64,000 nucleotides of DNA from a bacterium (GTDB taxonomy: Bacteria > UBA8248): assembly GCA_022825065.1 (NCBI GenBank), contig JAJDYR010000022.1:33021-97020 (forward strand), given 5' to 3'. The stretch's first letter is position 1; the number at the start of each line of letters is the position of its first letter. The position numbers and the translations under genes are program-made. Positions 9,612 to 18,340 of the stretch are shown piece by piece. The notes below the pieces were generated by a model, which was not told where the DNA came from, made no database searches, and was given only the letters and a program-made list of their open reading frames with translations.

Positions 9612-9702
9612 GTGCGCTCCTCGAAATATGGCATGGTTCCGGTTTTGTAATCTCTAAGATTCATTAAAGCAAGCGGCGGCCCCGAAGGAAAGGCCTCGGT
9701 AA

Positions 9703-9981
9703 GGGAGTTGTTGAAAAAAACCTTTTCAGGGGATAAAGGCAACCCCCCCTACCCCCCCTTGTCAGGGGGGTATAAAGAAGCAAAAACCCCCTTGTCAGGG
9801 GGTATTAAAAAGACGATTTGCCCTCGCCGGGCCGAGGGGGTTTTGCTTTTTCTTACCCCCCTGTCAAGGGGGGGTAGGGGGGGTTGGTATTTCCGGACAG
9901 GTCGCGACCTGTCCCTACAAACCTTCCTCCCCGGCCGACTCGATACCCGATTCACAAAATCAATGCTTTTTCAACAATCCC
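9703..9981. repeat. composite palindromic repeat, copy C (best-bounded copy)
   Basis: A 279-base element lies between the divergent metY and surE genes. Its ends are inverted: GGGAGTTGTTGAAAAAAA on the left and GCTTTTTCAACAATCCC on the right. Inside are the C-tract inverted repeat (arms near 9738-9771 and 9855-9888), a shorter CCCCCTTGTCAGGGGG palindrome, a CCCTCGCCGGGCCGAGGG hairpin and GGACAGGTCGCGACCTGTCC. This copy shows most clearly that smaller palindromes sit between a common pair of ends. Confidence 0.88.
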
Positions 9982-10084
9982 ACAAGGAGGCGAATACTTG
10001 TCGGCGGCGTTGATCTCGTGCCCCCGGCTGCACCATAATCCTTACTCGTTGCGACGCGCCCGCCCCCACGTTATGTGAAAAGCC

Positions 10085-10840
10085 ATGGCTCGAATACTTC
10101 TTTGCAATGATGACGGCATCGATTCGGAAGGATTAAAGGCCCTGTACGCGGCTCTCGCCCCGCTGGGGGATTTGCTCGTCGTGGCGCCGGACAGGGAGCA
10201 GAGCGCCGCGGGACATTCCCTGAGCCTGCATCGCCCCCTGCGAATCAACGAACTGGAGCACAACTGGTTCGCCGTGGACGGCACGCCCACCGACTGCGTC
10301 AACCTCGCCCTGAACGGCCTGTTCAAGAACGAGCACCCCGACATGCTCGTCTCCGGCATCAACAAGGGTGGAAACCTGGGCGACGACATCACCTATTCGG
10401 GAACCGTGGCCGCGGCGATGGAGGCCACCCTCCTGGGGCTGCCCGCGGTGGCGGTCTCCCTCGCCCACGAGGATGGGGAGACCCTCGATTTCGAGTTGGC
10501 GAAAAAAGTTGCGCGCGCCGGCGCGAGGGAAGTATTATCCCGGGGGCTGGAACCGGGCGTTCTGCTGAACGTCAACGTCCCGAACATTTCTCCCAAAAAA
10601 TGCCGGGGGGAGAGAATCACCCGGCAGGGCAAGCGCGTTTACGAGGAAGCCATCGTCGAGAAAATCGACCCGCGCGGACGCGAGTATTACTGGATAGGGG
10701 GAGGCAGCCTCCACTGGAAGGATGAGCCCGACACGGACTTCGAGGCGGTTTCGAACCACCAGGTCTCCATCACGCCCCTGAGGCTCGACCTGACGGACTA
10801 TGACGCGATGAAAGGGCTGGAATCTTGGCGTTTTCATTAA
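10085..10840 (+). CDS. surE: 5'-nucleotidase SurE
   Basis: The 251-residue protein has the SurE metal site: D9-D10 in LLCNDDGI, S40 in DREQSAAGHS and N93 in SGINKGGN, followed by DDITYSGTVAAAMEA. SurE dephosphorylates nucleoside 5'- and 3'-monophosphates and some polyphosphates, and is linked to stationary-phase survival. The pcm gene begins inside its last codons, so the two form a translationally linked pair, the classical surE-pcm arrangement. Confidence 0.95.
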   Translation: MARILLCNDDGIDSEGLKALYAALAPLGDLLVVAPDREQSAAGHSLSLHRPLRINELEHNWFAVDGTPTDCVNLALNGLFKNEHPDMLVSGINKGGNLGDDITYSGTVAAAMEATLLGLPAVAVSLAHEDGETLDFELAKKVARAGAREVLSRGLEPGVLLNVNVPNISPKKCRGERITRQGKRVYEEAIVEKIDPRGREYYWIGGGSLHWKDEPDTDFEAVSNHQVSITPLRLDLTDYDAMKGLESWRFH

Positions 10841-11505
10841 ACGGAAGAAAGGAAAACCGCTGGAGCCGCTCTCGCGACGAGATGGTGGACAAACAAATCA
10901 TCGCCCGCGGAATCGCGGACGCCCGCGTCATCGAGGCCTTGCGCGAGGTGCCGAGGCACCATTTCGCGCCCGAGATATTTCGCGAAACCGCCTATGCGGA
11001 CAAGGCGCTGCCCATCGGACACGGGCAGACGATCTCCCAGCCCTACATGGTGGCCGCCGCGCTCGAGGCCCTGGAGCTCAAGGGCGGGGAGAGGGTCCTT
11101 GAGATCGGGGCGGGTTCGGGTTACCTTACCGCGCTTTTGGGGAGGCTCGCGGGCTCCGTCCGCGCGATCGAGCGGGTGCCCGAACTGGCGGTGAGGGCCA
11201 GGGAGCGGCTTGATTCTTTCGGCCTGACGAATTATATGCTCTGGACAGCGGACGGCACCTACGGCTGGCCGGAGGAGGCGCCCTTCGACGCCATCGTGAG
11301 CGCGGCGTCGGCGCCTCGCGTACCGGAGCCATGGGTGCAGCAGGTCGCTCCCGGCGGGCGCATCGTCATGCCCCTGGGCGAGGGGGAGAAGCAGACCCTC
11401 GTGCGGTTCCGCGCCTCCGGAACGGGTGAAGTGCTCCCGCCCGAGGAACTGGTGAACTGTGTTTTCGTGAAACTTGTGGGAAAATACGGCTGGGAGAACC
11501 CGTAG
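10825..11505 (+). CDS. pcm: protein-L-isoaspartate O-methyltransferase
   Basis: This 226-residue protein has the family N-terminal pattern MVDKQI.ARGI.DARVIEAL..VPRH.F, the substrate motif GQTISQPYMVA and the SAM-binding motif VLEIGAGSGYLTALL. It repairs L-isoaspartyl residues in damaged proteins by methylating them. The reading frame opens with TTG at 10825, overlapping the surE end by 16 bases. An ATG at 10879 would delete part of the conserved N-terminus, so I prefer the earlier start. The third usual member of the cluster, an NlpD-type gene, lies 4.5 kb further on (16058). Confidence 0.93.
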   Translation: MAFSLNGRKENRWSRSRDEMVDKQIIARGIADARVIEALREVPRHHFAPEIFRETAYADKALPIGHGQTISQPYMVAAALEALELKGGERVLEIGAGSGYLTALLGRLAGSVRAIERVPELAVRARERLDSFGLTNYMLWTADGTYGWPEEAPFDAIVSAASAPRVPEPWVQQVAPGGRIVMPLGEGEKQTLVRFRASGTGEVLPPEELVNCVFVKLVGKYGWENP

Positions 11506-11539
11506 GAATACGGCGATTCCGCCGTCTCATGGCTTGTGT

Positions 11540-11616
<77 letters not shown>

Positions 11617-11840
11617 TTTCATATCGCGCGGCGGAAACGGGTTTCCGGGCTTTGAGGCGCCTTACCCTTCAGCGAGCCTGCCTCGGGGATGCCCAGGCAG
11701 CGAACCATACCTCATGTAACACCTCAAGCCATTATTTTTTATTCAATATTTTCAATTGTCTAAATAAAATACCTGATAATTCACTTTACATTGAATCTTG
11801 AGTTCCTTCCGTTCACTAAACAGAGAATGCACCAGTAGAT

Positions 11841-12291
11841 GGGCCTGTTGAATAACCCGGAATCCGGCCCTTGGAGAGGGTGTGGTTTCGTTTGTCATTC
11901 CGGCGAAAGCCGGAATCCATTTTTACGTCTTTTGCTTTTCGTCAGGCTTCCCGCGCATCGGTGGGGAATGAAACGCCGTCATTGATTCACCCACATCCGC
12001 AAATGGATTCCGGCTTTCGCCGGAATGACGGCGTCGTGCTCCGGTTTCGAATGATGCGAGAGGGTGTAGGGGCCGCATATATGCGGCCCTGCCTTTCACC
12101 GACAAACTCGGGTCGCATAATATGCGACCCCTACAATGGACATGCGCCCTTCGATACAAACGCTCCTTTCTCAGTCGCGTTTTACCTTCGGCGGCTACTC
12201 AGGATGAGGAAAATGGGGGGCGGAGCCTGTCCCGAGCGAAGTCGAGGGGCCGCTACTCAGGGTGAGGGTGGAGGGGTTTTTCAACAGCCCC
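11841..12291. repeat. composite palindromic repeat, copy D
   Basis: The ends are GGGCCTGTTGAATAACCC (left) and GGGGTTTTTCAACAGCCCC (right), inverted to each other. The interior differs from copy C. It has two inverted REP-like palindromes (CATTCCGGCGAAAGCCGGAATCCA at about 11895 and its complement at about 12003) and GTAGGGGCCGCATATATGCGGCC paired with GGTCGCATAATATGCGACCCCTAC. It also has the GGCGGCTACTCAGGATGAGG module seen in copy A. The C-tract module is absent. No genes are seen here; the stretch from 11617 to the left end is AT-rich and featureless. Confidence 0.85.
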
Positions 12292-12353
12292 CACAAGAGG
12301 CGAGCAAGAAAACTCCGGGGAAAAAGCCGTCGCCGGAATATATCTTTCCCCAC

Positions 12354-12384
12354 AAAAAAAGAGGCGCCCCTCTCGGGACGCCTC
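12354..12384 (-). terminator. rho-independent terminator of the second metY gene
   Basis: Read on the minus strand, GAGGCGTCCCGAGAGGGGCGCCTC forms a strong GC hairpin (stem GAGGCG/CGCCTC extended by CCC/GGG) followed by seven T residues. It lies 26 bases after the metY stop codon at 12410. Confidence 0.85.
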
Positions 12385-12409
12385 CTTTTCGTTTCTCTCT
12401 TGCGATGCG

Positions 12410-13720
12410 CTATGCGGCGTCCAGGGCCTGTTCGAGATCGGCGATGATGTCGTCGATGTGCTCGATGCCGATGGAAAGCCGCACGTAGCCCGGCGTCACG
12501 CCCGTCTGTTCCTGCTCCTCGGGGCTGAGCTGGGAGTGCGTGGTGCTGGCCGGGTGAATGGCGAGGCTCCTCGAGTCGCCGATGTTCGCCACGTGGTAGA
12601 ACATCTTGAGCGCGTTGATGAAGTTCTGGCCCGCCTCGTAGCCGCCGGTAAGGTCGATTCCGACCAGGCCGCCGTAGCCGCCCTTGAGATACGTGTCGGC
12701 GCGGCGGCGGAATTCCCCGTTCATGAGGCCCGGGAAAATCGTGGTATTCACCTTGGGATGCCCATTCAGGTAGTCCGCCACGGCGGCGGCGTTCCGGCAG
12801 TGGCGCTCCATCCGCAGGGGCAGGGTCTCGAGGCCTTGCAGGAACAGGAAGGTGTTGAAGGGGCTCATCGCCTGGCCGGAGTCGCGCAGGAGCGTGACGC
12901 GCGCCTTGATGATGTAGGCGATGGGGCCGAGCGGCTTGACGGCCTGGGACCACACGGCGCCGTGGTAGCTCGGGTCGGGCTGGTTCAGGTAGGGCTGCCT
13001 TTCGGGGTGCGCCTCCCAGTCGAAGTTCCCGGCGTCGATGATGATGCCGCCGATGGAGTTGCCGTGCCCGCCGATGTATTTCGTGCACGAGGAGGCGATG
13101 ACGGCCGCGCCGTGCTCGAAGGGCTTGCAGAGGCCGTGGGCCGCCGTGTTGTCCACGATGAGGGGAATCCCCAGCTCACGCCCGAGGTCCGACACTTCCC
13201 GGATCGGGAAGACGTGGAGTTTGGGGTTCGGCAGCGTCTCGGCGTAGTAGGCGCGCGTCTTCTCGTCCGTCGCCCGGACGAAATTCTCCGGGTCTCCGGG
13301 GTCCACGAAACGGCACTCGATGCCGATGTCGTCCAGCTGGTTCGCGAAGAGGTTCCACGTGCCGCCGTAGAGGTCCGTCGAACTCACGATGTTGTCGCCT
13401 GCGCGGGCCACGTTCATCACCGCCATCATCGAGGCCGACTGGCCCGAGGATACGGCGAGGCCGCCGACGCCGCCCTCGAGAGCCGCCAGCCGTTTCTCGA
13501 GAACGTCGTTCGTGGGGTTCATGATGCGCGTGTAGATGTTGCCGAGTTCCTTCAGCGCGAAGAGATTGGCCGCGTGATCCGTGCTGTCGAACTGGTAGGA
13601 GGACGTCTGGTAGATCGGCACGGCCACGGCGTTCGTGACGGGATCCTTGCGGTATCCGGCGTGCAGGACGATTGATTCATCATTGCTGAGTTCCAATGTC
13701 GGCTCTGTTTCCACTGTCAT
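12410..13720 (-). CDS. O-acetylhomoserine sulfhydrylase-like PLP enzyme, copy 2
   Basis: This 436-residue fold-type I PLP enzyme of the Cys/Met family has TRIMNPTNDVLEKR, SSGQSASM, an NTAAHGL segment after the PLP aspartate, and the lysine in SCTKYIGGHGNSIGG. It aligns over its whole length with the copy at 8292-9611. It differs in active-site surroundings (NTAAHGLCKPFEHG versus [15 protein letters not shown]), so a different preferred substrate is possible. I start at ATG 13720, which has GAGGG eight bases upstream; an in-frame GTG nine bases earlier is too close to that site. The gene has its own terminator. Confidence 0.85.
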   Translation of the reverse strand: MTVETEPTLELSNDESIVLHAGYRKDPVTNAVAVPIYQTSSYQFDSTDHAANLFALKELGNIYTRIMNPTNDVLEKRLAALEGGVGGLAVSSGQSASMMAVMNVARAGDNIVSSTDLYGGTWNLFANQLDDIGIECRFVDPGDPENFVRATDEKTRAYYAETLPNPKLHVFPIREVSDLGRELGIPLIVDNTAAHGLCKPFEHGAAVIASSCTKYIGGHGNSIGGIIIDAGNFDWEAHPERQPYLNQPDPSYHGAVWSQAVKPLGPIAYIIKARVTLLRDSGQAMSPFNTFLFLQGLETLPLRMERHCRNAAAVADYLNGHPKVNTTIFPGLMNGEFRRRADTYLKGGYGGLVGIDLTGGYEAGQNFINALKMFYHVANIGDSRSLAIHPASTTHSQLSPEEQEQTGVTPGYVRLSIGIEHIDDIIADLEQALDAA

Positions 13721-14013
13721 TCCAATCACCCTCTTTCTCGAAAAAGAAAAGATATCGGCAGGGGCGCGAGAGGTTTCGCATGAACATTTCCAACCCTGCT
13801 GTTCTGGAAAAACAAAACCGAGAATCTACACAAAATCAATGGATTCGGCAAATACACCCGCGGAAAAAACCGCATCGGCGGGAATCGCCTGAAGCGGTTG
13901 ACCCGGCGAGGCTCAAGGCCCGAAGATAGCCCGCTGAATCCGGCGTCAGATCTGCTTGAAAACGGCGGGGACAGAACTCGCCCATCACCTATACGAAAGG
14001 AGAAGGTAGCGGC

Positions 14014-15201
14014 ATGAGAAGACAGGCGTCACGCGCGAACCAGAACTGGATTTTCGACAATTTCCTCAAACTCTCAGACAACGAGGACGTCCTCCACCCC
14101 GGCATCATGGGCACGCGCTATGAGCGGGGTTTCAGGCACCAGGACCTCGAAGCCGTCTACTCGAAGGTCTCGGGCAGGCGCTCCATCCCCCTCCTGTGGG
14201 GCAAGCAGGCCGCTCTTCAGGAGAGCAAGGCGAAAGCGGCCGAGGAGGCGGGCAACCATGTGACCGCCGCCATGCACTACAACCGCGCGGGCCTTTGCTA
14301 CGGACGCGGCCAGCACCTCATCCCCGTCGATGGGCATCCCCGCAAGAAGGAATACTACGCGGGCGTCTCGCGCTGTTTCGAGAAGATGCGCGAGGTGCGG
14401 GGCGGCGACATCCAGAAACACCAGGTGGAGTTCGACCCCGGCAAGAACGCGTATTTCTATTACTGGCCCCAGGAGGGCGGCGAGCCCAGGCCGACCGTGC
14501 TGCTCATCCCCGGGATGGACATGATCAAGGAAGACGGCTTATTGCCCTACAACAACTGGTTCCACGCGCGCGGGATGAACTTCGCCATCATGGACGGGCC
14601 GGGGCAGGGCGAGTGCAACATCAACCAGGTCTGGGTGGATCATCACAACTACGCGCGCGCGGGGAGCAGGGTCATCGACTGGCTCGCCGGGCGCGACGAG
14701 GTGGATTCGTCTAAAATCGGCATCATGGGCATGAGCATGGGCAGCCGCTGGACGGTGGAGATCGCCGCCCAGGACGAGCGCGTCAACACCGTGGTCGGCC
14801 AGATGGCGAACGTGGGGCCTTCCGACATCATCTTCGACCAGGCCCAGCCCAACTTCAAGCGCATCTACATGTACATGACGAACATCCTCGACGAGGACGC
14901 CTTTGACGAGTTCGTCGAGGAGCGCGACAGCATCTGGCTGCCCCTGGTGGGCAAGATGAAGTCGAACTACCTCCTCGTGGCGGGCGACATGGACGAGCTC
15001 TGCACGCCGGACGACATCGACGTGTTCTTCGAGCACCTGACGTGCCCGCGCGAGCTCTGGATGTATGAGGGCGTCTTCCATCCCATGGGCGAGGTGGCCG
15101 CGGACATGTACCCCGCCATCGCCGACTGGATGCTGCACTCGCTGAATAACGGCCTGCCGGCGGATCACAACAAGCGGGTGATCGTGCCGGAAGGGGGATA
15201 G
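14014..15201 (+). CDS. alpha/beta hydrolase, FrsA/2,6-dihydroxypseudooxynicotine hydrolase-like
   Basis: This 395-residue protein has an N-terminal helical domain (residues about 1-135) ahead of an alpha/beta hydrolase domain, as in the FrsA-type and pseudooxynicotine C-C hydrolases. The oxyanion strand is LLIPGMDM, GPGQGE follows the second strand, and the nucleophile is S241 in GMSMGS. A late Asp (VAGDMDELC) and His (GVFHPMGE) complete a plausible triad. AAAGGAG lies upstream of the ATG. The true substrate is unknown. No catabolic cluster surrounds it. Confidence 0.78.
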   Translation: MRRQASRANQNWIFDNFLKLSDNEDVLHPGIMGTRYERGFRHQDLEAVYSKVSGRRSIPLLWGKQAALQESKAKAAEEAGNHVTAAMHYNRAGLCYGRGQHLIPVDGHPRKKEYYAGVSRCFEKMREVRGGDIQKHQVEFDPGKNAYFYYWPQEGGEPRPTVLLIPGMDMIKEDGLLPYNNWFHARGMNFAIMDGPGQGECNINQVWVDHHNYARAGSRVIDWLAGRDEVDSSKIGIMGMSMGSRWTVEIAAQDERVNTVVGQMANVGPSDIIFDQAQPNFKRIYMYMTNILDEDAFDEFVEERDSIWLPLVGKMKSNYLLVAGDMDELCTPDDIDVFFEHLTCPRELWMYEGVFHPMGEVAADMYPAIADWMLHSLNNGLPADHNKRVIVPEGG

Positions 15202-15223
15202 GCGAAGGCGCAGACCTATTGAG

Positions 15224-15438
15224 AGGGTTGTTGAGAAACTCTTTGTCGATAGTTTCAAGGGAATAACCCCCCCTACCCCCCCTTGTCAGGGGGGCAAGAA
15301 AAAGCAAAACCCCTTCAGCCCGGTGGGGGCGCATCGCCTTTTCATACCCCCCTGACAAGGGGGGGTAGGGGGGTTGCTTTTCCAGTCGAGAGGAGAGGCC
15401 CCTCGACCACAGATAAGGGTGATTTTTTCAACAGCCCC
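15224..15438. repeat. composite palindromic repeat, copy E
   Basis: A 215-base element lies between two plus-strand genes. The left end is GGGTTGTTGAGAAAC, the right end ATTTTTTCAACAGCCCC. The interior is a single C-tract inverted repeat with arms near 15263-15296 and 15345-15377 (AACCCCCCCTACCCCCCCTTGTCAGGGGGG and its complement). It is the shortest and simplest copy. The rest of the gap up to 15611 shows no gene. Confidence 0.87.
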
Positions 15439-15611
15439 GAGGAGGGGCGAGGAGTCAAAAAGCGGGGTTGCGCACTCCCGTGCCCGGGAACGGGGTGGGG
15501 GACAGGAGGCCTGATGAGCGTATTTCGCGGACGCGGGCTTTCACCGACACTTGACGAGAGCCGCTCGCCCGATAAAATCATTAAGTATCAATTCCGCCCC
15601 GGGATTTTCTG

Positions 15612-16061
15612 ATGCAGACCATCATCGGCGTCATCGGCGATTCCGATCCGGCTCCCGAAACGGCCGCTCTGGCCGAGGAGGCGGGCGCCGAGATTGCGCG
15701 CGCGGGGGCCGTGCTCGTGTGCGGGGGCCTGGGCGGCGTCATGCAGGCCGCGGCACAGGGCGCGAAAGAAGCGGGCGGCCTCACGGTGGGCGTCCTGCCT
15801 TCGTATGATGCAAAGTCCGCCAACCCGTTCATCGACATTCCCGTCGTCACGGGCATGGGCCACGCCCGGAACGTCGTCATCGCGGCGACGGCCCACGCGC
15901 TCATCGCCATGCCGGGCGCGCACGGCACCCTTTCTGAAATCGCCATCGGCCTCAAGCTCGGCAAGCGGGTCGTCTCCCTGGGACGCGAGGCAAGCCCAGC
16001 AGGGGTCGTCCCGGCATCGAGCGCGCGCGAGGCCGTGCGGATGGCCCTCGAATCTTCATGA
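15612..16061 (+). CDS. TIGR00725 family protein (SLOG/LOG-like Rossmann fold)
   Basis: This 149-residue protein has VIGDSDPA near the start, VCGGLGGVMQAAAQGA, and MPGAHGTLSEIAIGLKLG, the variant of the PGGxGTxxE motif found in TIGR00725 proteins. Relatives of the LOG type cleave ribose phosphate from nucleoside monophosphates, and SLOG proteins bind nucleotide-derived ligands. Whether this short version is an enzyme is not known. Its stop codon overlaps the next start (ATGA), coupling it to the LysM/LytM lipoprotein gene. Confidence 0.82.
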   Translation: MQTIIGVIGDSDPAPETAALAEEAGAEIARAGAVLVCGGLGGVMQAAAQGAKEAGGLTVGVLPSYDAKSANPFIDIPVVTGMGHARNVVIAATAHALIAMPGAHGTLSEIAIGLKLGKRVVSLGREASPAGVVPASSAREAVRMALESS

Positions 16062-16939
16062 GGGACGACGTGGAACTGCCCATATCAAAGGTTTCGCCCG
16101 CATCCGGGGCCCGGAGATGGCGCGCGGTGCGGCGCAGGGGATGTGTCCTGTTTCTCTGCCTGCTTACCGGCTGCGCGCTTGTCGCACCGCCGCTGCCGCC
16201 TTCGCCCAAGAGCAGCCGCGAGATGGGGGGGGTCCGCCACACCGTAAAGCGCGGCGAGAACCTCTGGCGCATCGGGCGCGCCTACGGGGTGGAGGTCGAG
16301 CAGATCGCCGTCCTGAACGGCATCGACAATCCCGACCGCCTGGAAATCGGCCAGCGGCTCTTCATTCCGGGCGCCAGAACGACGCGCCTCATCCGGAAAA
16401 ACGTCAGCGCCAAACCGCCCGAACGCCGCCCGCGCTGGGCGGCGCCGCCGCGGCGCAAGGCTTCCGCAAAGCAGGTGCGGAAATCTTCGCGTAAGCCGAA
16501 AAGCGCCGCTCAGCCGCAACGCGTGAGCAAGAGGAAGACGACGTACCGCAAGCCCTACGGCAAGAGGCCCCGGTTCTCCTGGCCCCTGCGCGGACGCCTG
16601 ATCCGCCGCTTCAAGAGGAGCGGCCGCCACAAGGCGGACGGCATCCTCATCGCCGCCCGCGAGCGCGCCCGGGTCCGCGCCGCCGCTTCGGGCCGCGTCA
16701 TTTATTCCGATATCGGCCCCGGCAACCTGGGGCGCCTCATCATCCTGCGCCACCACGGGGGCGAGTATCACTCCATCTACGCCAACGTCGCCGAGAACCT
16801 CGTGCGCAAGGGGCAGAACGTCTCGCGCGGGGCGCCCATCGCCCGCGCGGGCCGCACGCCGCGCTTCAAGACCGCGCGCCTTCATTTCGAGATCCGCCAC
16901 CGCACGCGGCCGAAGAACCCGCTGTCCTACCTGCCGTAG
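16058..16939 (+). CDS. NlpD-like lipoprotein: LysM domain plus degenerate LytM (M23) domain
   Basis: This 293-residue protein carries a signal with lipobox LLTGC (C39), one LysM domain (residues 59-104, HTVKRGENLWRIG) and a long basic linker (110-172). An M23/LytM domain follows (about 173-290). The zinc ligands are mostly lost. At the HxGxD motif the sequence reads ADGIL (A193, L197), the Y-x-H position is N243, and of the final HxH only H276 remains (RLHFEIR). This is the pattern of NlpD and EnvC, which activate division amidases without cutting peptidoglycan. The start overlaps the TIGR00725 stop. It is probably the separated nlpD partner of surE-pcm. Confidence 0.83.
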   Translation: MRDDVELPISKVSPASGARRWRAVRRRGCVLFLCLLTGCALVAPPLPPSPKSSREMGGVRHTVKRGENLWRIGRAYGVEVEQIAVLNGIDNPDRLEIGQRLFIPGARTTRLIRKNVSAKPPERRPRWAAPPRRKASAKQVRKSSRKPKSAAQPQRVSKRKTTYRKPYGKRPRFSWPLRGRLIRRFKRSGRHKADGILIAARERARVRAAASGRVIYSDIGPGNLGRLIILRHHGGEYHSIYANVAENLVRKGQNVSRGAPIARAGRTPRFKTARLHFEIRHRTRPKNPLSYLP

Positions 16940-17111
16940 GGCCGGTTGCGGACAGGTCGCGGCCCGGCGACGGTCTGCTCGTCCGCCTGAGAGAAATTTA
17001 TGCGCGCGCCGTGGTGACACGCCCGAAAGAGAATGCTATCTAGATTTCCTGTCTTGTCACAGATGAACGCCATACGAGGCCAAACTTCATCGTCCACGAG
17101 AGGTAGATCTC

Positions 17112-17639
17112 ATGTCCGACATCACCCGCCTTCTGGAACACATTCGCGACGTGCCCGATTTCCCCAAAGAGGGGATTCTCTTCAAGGACATCACGCCCAT
17201 GTTCCAGAACCCCGAAGCCTTCCAGGCGGCGGTGGATTTGGCGGCGGAGCCTTTGGCGGGCGAGGGCATCGACGTCGTGCTGGGCGTCGAGGCGCGCGGC
17301 TTCATCATCGGCGCGCCCATCGCCTACAAGCTCGGCGCGGGATTCGCCCTGGTGAGGAAAGCGGGGAAACTCCCCTGGGAGAAGACCCAGGCGACTTACG
17401 ACCTCGAATACGGCACGGACACGCTCGAAATCCACAAGGACGCCGTCGCGCCCGGCGCCAAGGTGCTCATCGCCGACGACGTGCTCGCCACCGGCGGCAC
17501 CGCCTCCGCCTGCGTCTCGCTCGTGGAATCCCTGGGCGGGCGCATCCACGGCTTTTCGTTCCTCATCGAACTCGCGTTCCTGAACGGGCGCGAGCGCCTC
17601 GCTCCACACGCCGTGCGCTCTTTGATAACATACGACTGA
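17112..17639 (+). CDS. apt: adenine phosphoribosyltransferase
   Basis: The 175-residue protein shows the Apt pattern: DFPKEGILFKDITPM, GVEARGFIIGAPIAYKLG, VRKAGKLPW and the PRPP-binding segment VLIADDVLATGGT. It salvages adenine to AMP with PRPP. GAGAGG is eight bases upstream of the ATG. A tRNA-Arg gene starts four bases after its stop and is likely in the same transcript. Confidence 0.96.
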   Translation: MSDITRLLEHIRDVPDFPKEGILFKDITPMFQNPEAFQAAVDLAAEPLAGEGIDVVLGVEARGFIIGAPIAYKLGAGFALVRKAGKLPWEKTQATYDLEYGTDTLEIHKDAVAPGAKVLIADDVLATGGTASACVSLVESLGGRIHGFSFLIELAFLNGRERLAPHAVRSLITYD

Positions 17640-17642
17640 CGC

Positions 17643-17719
17643 GCCCCCGTAGCTCAGCAGGATAGAGCGCCGGATTCCTAATCCGTAGGCCGCAGGTTCG
17701 AATCCTGCCGGGGGTACCA
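17643..17719 (+). tRNA. tRNA-Arg (anticodon CCT)
   Basis: A 77-base cloverleaf with encoded CCA. The acceptor is GCCCCCG against CGGGGGT (terminal G-U pair), the D-arm GCTC...GAGC, the anticodon loop TTCCTAA (anticodon CCT, codon AGG) and the T-arm GCAGG TTCGAAT CCTGC. The first anticodon-stem pair is a C-T mismatch, otherwise the fold is regular. Confidence 0.92.
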
Positions 17720-17770
17720 AACCGAAATGCTGTCCGTTTGCTATAGACGGAGTTGATGTCGTTGCAGGGC

Positions 17771-18064
17771 GGGTTTGTTGCAAAACCCGGAATACGACCC
17801 CAACGGAGATTGTTCTCCTGCGAGGAGAATTCCAGTCCGTAGGGACAGGTCGCGACCTGTCCCTACAAGAGGCGGTGCGGTTTTGCTCGTCATTCCGGCG
17901 AAAGCCGGAATCCATCTTGCCTTTGTTTTTTATTTTCTGATTGGTTCTCGCCGATAAAGAGGAGATGAAAAGCCGGCGTATTGTCATTCTGTTTTACAAT
18001 GGATTCCGGCTTTCGCCGGAATGACGGTGGTTTTCCCACATCGAGGGGTTTTTTCAGCAAGCCC
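17771..18064. repeat. composite palindromic repeat, copy F
   Basis: The left end is GGGTTTGTTGCAAAACCCGGAAT and the right end GGGGTTTTTTCAGCAAGCCCC. Inside are GTAGGGACAGGTCGCGACCTGTCCCTAC (about 17838-17866, a perfect palindrome) and the REP-like palindrome CATTCCGGCGAAAGCCGGAATCCAT (about 17890), with its inverted partner at about 17998-18027. It shares modules with copies C and D and lacks the C-tract module. Confidence 0.85.
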
Positions 18065-18340
18065 CTCAATGGGGGAGTGAGTTTTCTCTCTCCTCGGTCT
18101 GCAACAAATCGAAAGGAATATTCGAAAAGTTGCAATTCAACCCTAGTCCTGCCGTGGTACCAGGCTCAAACCACTTGCCCATTCGCTTTTCCCTCAACAA
18201 CCAGAATCTCTCTATTTGAATTGTCAATGTAATCGATATCAGGCTGCTTGACTTTAATACGGTTTCCTCAATATGTTCCGACCGACCCAGGAATTAAATT
18301 TCCTTTCATTTTTTCACACCTTTACACGAGGTAAGGTCTG
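18065..18340. other. gap with possible gene remnant on the minus strand
   Basis: No intact gene is seen. On the minus strand, about 18178-18282 reads GNRIKVKQPDIDYIDNSNRE and continues ILVVEGKANG. It then stops, while the neighbouring frame continues KWFEPGTTAGLG. This looks like the frameshifted tail of a decayed gene, but the stretch is too short to be sure. The segment is less GC-rich than the flanking DNA. Confidence 0.3.
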
